DNA of 17,726 nucleotides from the NCBI GenBank assembly GCA_964409985.1, contig CAYPEZ010000019.1, positions 1 through 17,726 on the forward strand, in the 5' to 3' direction. Both the position numbers and the translations under genes were made by a program. Shown here piece by piece: positions 11,998 to 17,726 of the stretch (position 1 is its first letter; each line of letters opens with the position of its first letter). The notes beneath the pieces are model-generated. The model worked only from the letters and a program-made list of their open reading frames with translations, did no database searches and was not told where the DNA came from. The stretch comes from CAYPEZ01 sp964409985. GTDB taxonomy: Bacteria > Patescibacteriota > Minisyncoccia > Phycocordibacterales > UBA6899.

Positions 11998-13680
11998 ATG
12001 CCCTTTTTAAAAGACAACAAGAGTGACACTCAGCTTGCGCAAATTCGCCACAAAGAAGCGGAGGAGCTAGCAAAAATTCTGGCACTACGTCACAAAGTCG
12101 AATACATCGACCTTTCGACTGTAACAATCGACCCTTCGACCATACGCATCGTTGATGAAAAAACTGCACGCCAAGGAGGACTTGTAATCTTCCACGAGGA
12201 AAATCGGATCATTCAACTTGGATACCTCTCAGCACAAAATCCGATTGTTTCTCAGCTTATTGATGACCTACAAAGACGAGGGTACAAAATTATCCCCTTC
12301 ATGGTCTCACAGAACAGCCTTGAGGCTGCTTGGGAGACATACAAAGAAGTGTCCAACGCAAAAGCTGAGATTGCGGGAGTCATTACCGTTTCTGACGACA
12401 TTCTCTCAGAATACCTATCCAAGATTACAAGCGTGCTCGATATTAAAACTTTAATCGAAAACGCGCTTCGCTCCGGGAATACACACATTACATCAACTGT
12501 CGCAGAAATCATCATGGCAGGAGCCGTTGCTACTGGAGTTTCAGATATTCACCTTGAAGCAGAGAAGGAGGTTGGGAGACTGAGATTTCGTATTGATGGT
12601 ATTCTCCAAGACATTCTTGATTTCACACCAGAACAATACAAACGTATCCTCTCTCGTATTAAGCTGCTTGCGGGAGTAAAGCTAAATATTGCACGAGAAG
12701 CACAAGATGGGCGTTTCACCATTAAACTCCAAGGAACAGACGTAGAAGTGCGCGCATCGTTTCTCCCATCTGCTTACATGGAAGGAATCGTGCTTCGTAT
12801 TCTTAACCCAAATGCCATTTCAGTTTCAATGGAAGAACTGGGTATGGATGATCATTTGTATGAAATCATGAAAGAAATGATTGAAAAACCAAACGGACTC
12901 ATCCTCACCACTGGACCAACCGGAAGCGGAAAGACCACAACTCTCTATGCGTTTTTGAAGAAAGTTCGAAATCCACAAATTAAAATCATCACCATTGAAG
13001 ACCCGATCGAGTACCACCTTGAGGGAATTGCCCAAACCCAAGTCGACAACAAAGGCACTGGGTATCGATTTGCTGATGGGCTTCGAGCTGCCATGCGCCA
13101 GGACCCAGATGTGATTATGGTTGGAGAAATCCGCGATGAAGAAACTGCTGGTGTGGCCATAGACGCAGCATTAACTGGTCACCTTGTATTTTCCACTCTT
13201 CACACAAACTCTGCTGCAGGTGCAATCCCCCGCTTGATTGACCTCGGCGTAAACCCCAAGGTGTTAGGATCCGCACTAAACATTGCATTAGCACAACGCC
13301 TCGTGAGAAAACTCTGCCAATTCTGCAAAGAGGCCTATACGCCCACAGGGAAAGAACTTGAGACGTTTGATCGTTTCTTTACACACCTTAAAGAACTCCG
13401 CCCAGAGCTCTTATACCCCACATATCTCTATAGACCAGTGGGGTGCGATAAATGCACCCTCACGGGATATAAAGGGCGCATTTCGGTATACGAGGGCATT
13501 TTGATGGACGCAAAGATTGAAGCCGTTATTCGTGATAACCCTGGAGAAAGGGATATCCGAGATGTGGCTCAGGGGCAAGGGATTCTTGATATGCGACAAG
13601 ACAGTATTCTGAAGGTCATAAAAGGAATCACCTCATTCGAAGAGGTGGATCGCATTGTGGGGCTCGGAGACCTGAGATAA
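11998..13680 (+). CDS. pilB: Type IV pilus assembly ATPase, PilB/GspE family
   Basis: 560 residues from the ATG at 11998. The N-terminal part (about 1-150) is the GspE N-domain type. The ATPase core has ATGVSDIHLEAE near residue 180, Walker A GPTGSGKTTTLYAFL (K312), the Asp box ITIEDPIEY, Walker B with MRQDPDVIMVGEIRDEETA, and the His box TGHLVFSTLHTNSA. A zinc site of two CxxC pairs follows (LCQFC near 440, GCDKC near 480), usual for PilB/GspE and absent from PilT retraction ATPases. It powers assembly of type IV pili at the inner face of the membrane. It is divergent from the surface-protein gene. No other pilus gene lies in the window. Candidatus Patescibacteria often encode type IV pili, thought to serve attachment and DNA uptake. 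Confidence 0.95.
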   Translation: MPFLKDNKSDTQLAQIRHKEAEELAKILALRHKVEYIDLSTVTIDPSTIRIVDEKTARQGGLVIFHEENRIIQLGYLSAQNPIVSQLIDDLQRRGYKIIPFMVSQNSLEAAWETYKEVSNAKAEIAGVITVSDDILSEYLSKITSVLDIKTLIENALRSGNTHITSTVAEIIMAGAVATGVSDIHLEAEKEVGRLRFRIDGILQDILDFTPEQYKRILSRIKLLAGVKLNIAREAQDGRFTIKLQGTDVEVRASFLPSAYMEGIVLRILNPNAISVSMEELGMDDHLYEIMKEMIEKPNGLILTTGPTGSGKTTTLYAFLKKVRNPQIKIITIEDPIEYHLEGIAQTQVDNKGTGYRFADGLRAAMRQDPDVIMVGEIRDEETAGVAIDAALTGHLVFSTLHTNSAAGAIPRLIDLGVNPKVLGSALNIALAQRLVRKLCQFCKEAYTPTGKELETFDRFFTHLKELRPELLYPTYLYRPVGCDKCTLTGYKGRISVYEGILMDAKIEAVIRDNPGERDIRDVAQGQGILDMRQDSILKVIKGITSFEEVDRIVGLGDLR

Positions 13681-13692
13681 CACCTCACGACA

Positions 13693-13713
13693 TTCTTGAC
13701 GGAGAATCAAGAA
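13693..13713 (+). repeat. Inverted repeat after pilB
   Basis: TTCTTGA and TCAAGAA with a 7-nt loop, 12 bp after the pilB stop. No T run follows, so a 3'-end hairpin is possible but it is not a typical intrinsic terminator. Confidence 0.4.
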
Positions 13714-13757
13714 AATCCTTTGACATCATTTCCTCTGGGCAAAATACAAAAGCTCCA

Positions 13758-13763
13758 TAGAAT
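13758..13763 (+). promoter_or_regulatory. Possible -10 box of the candidate structured RNA
   Basis: TAGAAT (one base from consensus) sits about 8-14 bp before the first paired bases of the folded region. No clear -35 at 16-18 nt. A TTGACA at 13720-13725 is too far away to pair with it and has only weak -10 candidates of its own. Confidence 0.3.
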
Positions 13764-13770
13764 GAACACT

Positions 13771-13930
13771 TGAGGGTAAAACCCTCTACACAATTACTTT
13801 TCGTGTGAGACACAAGAAGTGAAATATAACCCTAAGGGAAACATCAGCCGCAATTCCGAAGAAAGGCACCAAGGTATCCTCGAGAAGATATCATGGAGAC
13901 CCGGTGGGTCCTAATTGTATAGAGGGTTTT
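13771..13930 (+). ncRNA. Candidate structured RNA (or MITE-like inverted-repeat element) between pilB and ruvB
   Basis: No gene lies in 13681-14059. Bases 13778-13796 pair with 13912-13930 (18 of 19 pairs, one C/A mismatch), closing a domain that ends in TTTT. Directly against this stem lies a second hairpin (13797-13806 with 13810-13819, nine of ten pairs). Then comes a 49-nt mostly single-stranded stretch, then a hairpin at 13869-13878/13887-13896 with one A/A mismatch, and a 5-bp hairpin GACCC-GGT-GGGTC (13898-13910), one base before the closing stem returns. Such close packing of helices suggests a multi-branched RNA. The 5' GAGGG can also pair with CCCTC at once, offering an alternative fold. 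I do not recognise a known class. The same 19-bp ends could be terminal inverted repeats of a small transposon remnant; I see no target duplication. Confidence 0.5.
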
Positions 13931-13942
13931 CTCCTCAAATCA

Positions 13943-13980
13943 TTCAGTAAAAAAGAGGAAACGCGCTATAATGAACGCGT
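13943..13980 (+). promoter_or_regulatory. ruvB promoter with a symmetric site around the -10 box
   Basis: TATAAT at 13967-13972 is a perfect -10 with a weak TTCAGT 18 nt upstream. ACGCG (13961-13965) and CGCGT (13976-13980) form an inverted repeat around it, where a bound repressor would block polymerase. A hairpin ATCTCA/TGAGAT (13994-13999/14006-14011) lies in the leader. A second possible -10, TATCAT at 14043-14048, sits close to the ATG. Confidence 0.55.
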
Positions 13981-14059
13981 GTCCGTCACTAGCATCTCAG
14001 TCATATGAGATTGACGTCACGAGATAACTCTGATGATGAGTATATCATAAGCAATAAAT

Positions 14060-15097
14060 ATGTCAAGCTCCCCACAACACGATGGGCTCCAACGCGGAGA
14101 GTCAACAGGACTTGACCAAGAGTTGCGCCCAAAACAATGGGATGAGTATGTGGGGCAAAATCACATTAAGGAAAATATTAAGATATTGCTTGCTGCGGCG
14201 AAAGAACGCAAACAAACCCCTGAGCACGTCCTGTTTTATGGTCCTCCGGGTCTTGGAAAAACCACACTAGCTCATCTCATAGCAAAAGAGCTTGGTACAC
14301 AAATGAAAATCACCTCTGGCCCTGCAATCGAGAAGGTTGGGGATCTTGCGTCAATTCTTACCAACCTCTCACCGGGCGATATTCTCTTTATCGATGAAAT
14401 TCACCGCCTCAACAAAATGGTTGAGGAAGTACTTTATCCTGCCATGGAGTCTGGAGTCCTTGATATTATTATCGGGAAGGGTCCATCGGCCCGCACAATC
14501 CAACTCGAGCTTCCACCGTTTACCATGCTTGCGGCAACAACACGCATTGCACTCCTCTCTTCCCCACTTCGATCACGATTTTCAGGAGGAGTGTTTCGAT
14601 TAGAGTTTTATTCCGAGAAAGAGATTGCTCGTATTATCTCCCGTTCCGCAGATATTCTTGGAATAACCATTGACCAAGAAGCCGCACAGGCAATTGCTAC
14701 ACGGAGTCGTTTTACCCCACGGACCGCAAACTACTTTTTAAAGAGGTGTCGAGATTATGCTCAAGTAGAAAAAACAGCCCTTTCTGAAAAAGTTGTTGGG
14801 AAGGCGCTTGCACTACTAGAAATAGATGAGCTTGGACTTACCGCACAAGACCGACATCTTCTCACAATATTGATTGAGAAATTTCGCGGTGGGCCAGTCG
14901 GACTTGGAACACTTGCAGCGGCAACAAGCGAAGAGCAGGCGACCATCGAGGAAGTCTATGAGCCTTATCTTATTCGGATTGGATTTCTTGAACGAACAAG
15001 TCGCGGACGACAAGCCACACCACGAGCGTACGAACACCTTGGGTTTCCCCCACCAAAGAGTGACGAAAAATCCCAGGATACATTACTTACATCATAA
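14060..15097 (+). CDS. ruvB: Holliday junction branch-migration helicase RuvB
   Basis: 345 residues, normal for the family. The AAA+ core has LRPKQWDEYVGQ, Walker A GPPGLGKTTLAH (K67), Walker B ILFIDEIHRLNK (D112, E113), and the sensor and arginine-finger region TTRIALLSSPLRSRF. The C-terminal winged helix carries the diagnostic RGGPVGLGTLAAATSEEQAT, IEEVYEPYLIRIGFLERTSR and GRQATPRAYEHLGF. RuvB hexamers drive Holliday junctions with RuvA and hand them to RuvC, encoded two genes on; ruvA is not in the window. After the arginine finger the sequence reads SGGVFRLEFY where the usual family has GIVQRLEFY, a small lineage difference. No Shine-Dalgarno precedes the ATG. It leads a ruvB-yebC-ruvC operon, with 9 bp to yebC. 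Confidence 0.97.
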   Translation: MSSSPQHDGLQRGESTGLDQELRPKQWDEYVGQNHIKENIKILLAAAKERKQTPEHVLFYGPPGLGKTTLAHLIAKELGTQMKITSGPAIEKVGDLASILTNLSPGDILFIDEIHRLNKMVEEVLYPAMESGVLDIIIGKGPSARTIQLELPPFTMLAATTRIALLSSPLRSRFSGGVFRLEFYSEKEIARIISRSADILGITIDQEAAQAIATRSRFTPRTANYFLKRCRDYAQVEKTALSEKVVGKALALLEIDELGLTAQDRHLLTILIEKFRGGPVGLGTLAAATSEEQATIEEVYEPYLIRIGFLERTSRGRQATPRAYEHLGFPPPKSDEKSQDTLLTS

Positions 15098-15106
15098 ACA
15101 ACTCTT

Positions 15107-15637
15107 ATGTCAGGACACAATAAGTGGGCGCAAATCAAGCGACAAAAAGCAGTGACAGATGGGAAAAAAAGTAAAATATTTTCAAAACTTGTTCGTGCAA
15201 TTGTCGTGGAGGTCAAAAAGAGTAATGGAAATCTTGATGCCCCAGGACTCCGCGCAGTCATTGCGAAAGCAAGAGAAGCCAATATGCCCAACGACAATAT
15301 TGATCGAGCAATCAAGAAAGCTACTGGTGAACAAAGTGCCGCAATGGAATCACTCACATACGAAGCATATGGGCCGGGCGGGGTAGCCCTTATCATCGAA
15401 GCACTGACAGACAACCGAAACAAAGCGGTTCAAGAAGTTAAATATATCCTTTCTCAATATGGTGGAGCATTAGGAGAGCCAGGGTCTGCACAGTGGGCAT
15501 TTCAAAAATCTCAAGATGGGTGGACCCCCGCGACACTTATTCCCATTGAAGATGCGGATGCGGAAAAATTGTCCAACCTTGTTGATGCGCTTGAAGAAAA
15601 CGATGAGGTGCAACACGTTGTCACTAATGCAGAATAA
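15107..15637 (+). CDS. yebC: YebC/TACO1-family protein, shortened
   Basis: 176 residues versus about 240 for the family. The N-terminal domain is complete: MSGHNKWAQIKRQKAVTDGK KSKIFSKLVRAIVVEVKK, then ANMPNDNIDRAIKKATGE. The next domain begins normally (YEAYGPGGVALIIEALTDNR, VKYILSQYGGALGEPGSAQW AF). Then about 65 residues are missing, and the sequence jumps to the usual end (ADAEKLSNLVDALEENDEVQHV VTNAE). The frame is intact, so this is an internal reduction and not a frameshift. YebC proteins have been described as transcription regulators and, more recently, as ribosome-associated factors that help translate proline stretches. The gene lies between ruvB and ruvC (3-bp gap to ruvC), a common order. 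Confidence 0.95.
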   Translation: MSGHNKWAQIKRQKAVTDGKKSKIFSKLVRAIVVEVKKSNGNLDAPGLRAVIAKAREANMPNDNIDRAIKKATGEQSAAMESLTYEAYGPGGVALIIEALTDNRNKAVQEVKYILSQYGGALGEPGSAQWAFQKSQDGWTPATLIPIEDADAEKLSNLVDALEENDEVQHVVTNAE

Positions 15638-15640
15638 TTC

Positions 15641-16156
15641 ATGCGAGTCTTAGGTATAGATCCTGGGTATGATCGCATGGGCATTGCGGTTGTTGAAGGA
15701 ATGCGTGAGAAACCTTCTCTGGTATTCTCTACATGTGTTCAAACAAACAACAAAGATTCCTTTGCTCAGCGACTTTATACTGTGACAAACGAACTGAAGC
15801 GAATTATCGGTTTATACAACCCTGACACTGTTGCTATTGAGGAGGTCTTTTTTTCAAAAAATCAAAAAACAGCTATGCTTGTGGCTCATGTACGTGGAGC
15901 GATTCTCTATCTCTTGGGTGACCTAGGGCTCCCATCAGAAGAATACAACCCCAGTGCCATTAAAATTGCCATTACTGGGGAAGGGAGGGCTGAAAAACGC
16001 CAAATGATCGATATGATCCAAAAACTTATACCCATCAAAGCAAAAGGGTTATTAGATGACGAATATGATGCGATTGCAATCGCATTAACCCACCTTGTCA
16101 CGACGGCTTATCCCCAACGACCAGAGAAAGCAATTGCCAAGAAAAAAGAGACATGA
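15641..16156 (+). CDS. ruvC: Holliday junction resolvase RuvC
   Basis: 171 residues. The four acidic catalytic residues are visible: D7 in LGIDPGYDRMG, E67 in VAIEEVFF, and D140 and D143 in LLDDEYDAIAIALTH. FFSKNQKTAMLVAHVRGAIL is also typical. RuvC is an RNase H-fold endonuclease that nicks Holliday junctions symmetrically at preferred sequences in the RuvABC complex. The tail PQRPEKAIAKKKET is basic. The start lies 3 bp after yebC, implying translational coupling, and no internal start is needed. A small acidic gene follows after 16 bp. Confidence 0.97.
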   Translation: MRVLGIDPGYDRMGIAVVEGMREKPSLVFSTCVQTNNKDSFAQRLYTVTNELKRIIGLYNPDTVAIEEVFFSKNQKTAMLVAHVRGAILYLLGDLGLPSEEYNPSAIKIAITGEGRAEKRQMIDMIQKLIPIKAKGLLDDEYDAIAIALTHLVTTAYPQRPEKAIAKKKET

Positions 16157-16172
16157 TACATAGAGGGCATTA

Positions 16173-16394
16173 GTGAATAATCGCGACACTATGGATGATG
16201 ACAATGATCAAATGATTTCCTCAGACGGAGACAGTGACGGACCGGATGATGCGGCAGTTGACCCAGACCTTCTGGATGAAATGGCAGATGCAGAGCTTGA
16301 AGATGATATCGAGGATGAAGAGGAGTTCTTTGGAGAAGAGGACGAGGAAGACGAGGAAGAAGATGGGTATGGTTTTGACGAAGAAGATGAGTAA
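16173..16394 (+). CDS. Highly acidic small protein of unknown function (73 aa)
   Basis: A GTG at 16173 is preceded by GAGGG at 5-nt spacing, so I prefer it to the ATG at 16191. Well over half the residues are Asp or Glu, with runs such as EDDIEDEEEFFGEEDEEDEE and no basic stretch. It is almost certainly disordered. It could be a nucleic-acid mimic or a tail-like partner of a basic protein, but that is guesswork; low-complexity acidic proteins match many things by composition alone. It is the last gene of the ruvB-yebC-ruvC run and is followed by a terminator. Confidence 0.65.
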   Translation: MNNRDTMDDDNDQMISSDGDSDGPDDAAVDPDLLDEMADAELEDDIEDEEEFFGEEDEEDEEEDGYGFDEEDE

Positions 16395-16408
16395 CACTAC
16401 AGCTTTAT

Positions 16409-16437
16409 AAAAAAGACACCGAGATGGTGTCTTTTTT
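16409..16437. terminator. Bidirectional intrinsic terminator between the ruv operon and tyrS
   Basis: AAAAAAGACACC and GGTGTCTTTTTT pair around a 5-nt GAGAT loop, with T runs on both strands. It serves both converging transcription units. Confidence 0.93.
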
Positions 16438-16446
16438 ATTACACAT

Positions 16447-17726
16447 TTACTCAACAACGATCCGGAGGAACTGCTTCTTCCCTATTTTAAGAACAGTCTC
16501 TTCTGTGATGGTGGCGTCTTGGTTCGAAACCTTTTCTCCACCATGTACACGGATTGCCCCCTCGGCGAAATATCGTTTTGCCACAGTTTTTGATGCAAAA
16601 ACCCCCTCGCGAAGAAGGATGTCCATAATAGACACTCCTTTCTTTGTGTGGGTAGTCTGAATATCTTTTGGAAGCCCCCCTTCTTGGAACATCTCAATAA
16701 ACTCTCGCTCAGCTTCTTCTGCTTTCTTCTCCCCGTGGTACATTGCTACAAGTTGTCGTGCGATAAACATTTTCACATCACGAGGGTGTTTCTTCCCTTT
16801 TTCAATATCACGAACAAGGGAGGTGATTTCTTGTTGTGGGGTAAATGTTGCCAAAAGGAGATAGCGTTCCATAAGGACATCCGGGACAGACATCACCTTC
16901 CCATATATTTCTCGAGGTGTGTCGACAATACTAATGTAATTTCCTAGAGACTTCGACATTTTTTCTTTTCCGTCTGTTCCCTCAAGAAGATCCATCGCCA
17001 TCACTGCTTGGGGTGGCTGTCCGGTCATGTGCATCACCTCACGCCCCATAAGCATATTAAAGGTTTGGTCACTCCCACCAATCTCTAAATCGCAGGATCC
17101 GTAGATCTTCGCAATCACATGTGAATCAATTGCTTGGAGGACTGGGTACATCATCTCGTGAAGATACAACTCAGATTGACTAGAGATGCGGTCTCGAAAC
17201 ATATCTCGTTCGATAAGTCGTGCGTGTGTGATACGGCGAAGAATAGAAAGGAAGTTTGTGAGCGAAATTGTGTGTGTGATGGCTTGCTTAAGATGTGTTG
17301 CCTGCATTCGTGTTGCTGCAAAAAGTGCCGCCTTTCCAACAAACGAGTTTGGGTCTACATGTTTTCCGTCAATTTCCACCTTGCTCTCTGGCCCAGGAAC
17401 AATATCTGTCGGCGAAGCAAACCAATCAGAGTTTCTAATCCAAGAAAACTTCTCTGGGCTTAGGTCTAATATTTTCCCCACCTGCTCAAGATAGGTTTTC
17501 ATGTTTGCCTCTACTTCCTGTTGAGAAATTTCTGGCCGTACTTTTGATTTTCCTGTTGGGTCTCCGATCATTGCGGTAAAGTCTCCAATCAAAAACACCA
17601 CCAGGGCACCAGCATCTTGAAGTGTTCTGAGTTTATGAAGGACGACAGCATGACCGATATGGATATCTGGTCGTGTTGGGTCTACACCAAATTTCACAAC
17701 AAATCGGGCTTTTGTTCCTTTGGGGT
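16447..17726 (-). CDS. tyrS: Tyrosyl-tRNA synthetase, N-terminus cut by the window
   Basis: The minus frame is open to the right edge (first complete codon at 17724-17722, reading PKGTKARFVVKFGVDPTRPD). An internal ATG at 17697 lies just before the HIGH motif and is not the true start, so some 20-30 residues are off the edge. Landmarks: class I HIGH motif in DIHIGHAVVLHKLR; tyrosine and tRNA-site segments (ARLIERDMF, LHEMMYPVLQAID, DLEIGGSDQTFNMLMGR); and KMSKSLGNYISI as the KMSKS loop. At the C-terminus is an S4 RNA-binding domain (LLREGVFASKTVAKRYFAEG, then IRVHGGEKVSNQDATI). It charges tRNA-Tyr. It converges with the acidic-protein gene at a shared terminator. Confidence 0.97.
   Translation of the reverse strand, partial: PKGTKARFVVKFGVDPTRPDIHIGHAVVLHKLRTLQDAGALVVFLIGDFTAMIGDPTGKSKVRPEISQQEVEANMKTYLEQVGKILDLSPEKFSWIRNSDWFASPTDIVPGPESKVEIDGKHVDPNSFVGKAALFAATRMQATHLKQAITHTISLTNFLSILRRITHARLIERDMFRDRISSQSELYLHEMMYPVLQAIDSHVIAKIYGSCDLEIGGSDQTFNMLMGREVMHMTGQPPQAVMAMDLLEGTDGKEKMSKSLGNYISIVDTPREIYGKVMSVPDVLMERYLLLATFTPQQEITSLVRDIEKGKKHPRDVKMFIARQLVAMYHGEKKAEEAEREFIEMFQEGGLPKDIQTTHTKKGVSIMDILLREGVFASKTVAKRYFAEGAIRVHGGEKVSNQDATITEETVLKIGKKQFLRIVVE

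Noticed and set aside
13771..13930. SRP RNA, RNase P RNA, tmRNA or 6S RNA.
   Set aside because: The GGAAGGAAGCAGCC-type SRP loop, RNase P P4 sequences and tmRNA ends are missing, and the several internal hairpins do not fit the single large bubble of 6S RNA.

Overview
The window looks like a chromosomal segment of a Candidatus Patescibacteria (CPR) bacterium, probably a Parcubacteria-type lineage. This is inferred from: reduced or shortened housekeeping proteins (a PolA with no visible proofreading domain, a roughly 175-residue YebC, a roughly 235-residue HolA-like protein); a tRNA without an encoded CCA; several genes whose ATG sits 6-7 nt after a -10 box (leaderless starts); and a signal-anchored surface protein next to a PilB-type ATPase. 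No rRNA is present, so the exact lineage cannot be read from the sequence.

Left edge (1-948): a truncated SpoU-family RNA methyltransferase (minus), a small DoxX-like membrane protein (plus) and tRNA-Lys(UUU).

Accessory region (946-5166): anchored directly on the 3' end of tRNA-Lys is what looks like an array of three cassettes. Two begin with the same roughly 280-bp direct repeat (946-1225 and 1838-2116). Each of the three ends with an identical 29-nt core (1813-1841, 2885-2913, 5092-5120). On the minus strand each core opens into a different but homologous about 30-residue protein tail beginning SRYLEDVRT. Each core is followed by a hairpin that starts at its GGAC. Cargo is small: a 112-aa membrane protein; a 49-aa Cys/His protein plus a divergent pair of very small genes with their own promoters and terminators; and a GC-richer cassette with a 419-aa HEPN-like protein, an XRE repressor-like protein and a small helical protein. 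No recombinase lies in the window. I consider this the most interesting system here.

Flank (5167-6411): a gene-free stretch with a promoter-to-terminator candidate small RNA (about 5417-5601), then a HolA-like DNA polymerase III delta gene.

Housekeeping block on the minus strand (6412-11847): a 149-aa unknown protein with its own consensus promoter and terminator, a membrane-anchored cyclophilin, polA, tsaE and a large surface protein with a perfect TTGACA-N16-TATAAT promoter. Plus strand (11998-16394): PilB/GspE ATPase, a 379-base gap holding a strongly folded candidate RNA (or a MITE-like inverted-repeat element), then ruvB-yebC-ruvC and a very acidic small protein ending in a bidirectional terminator shared with tyrS (minus, running off the right edge).

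Functionally the core genes serve DNA repair and recombination (polA, ruvB, ruvC), replication (holA-like), translation (tRNA-Lys, tyrS, tsaE, SpoU, YebC) and the cell surface or pilus (pilB, surface protein, cyclophilin). The tRNA-anchored array is the only clearly foreign part.
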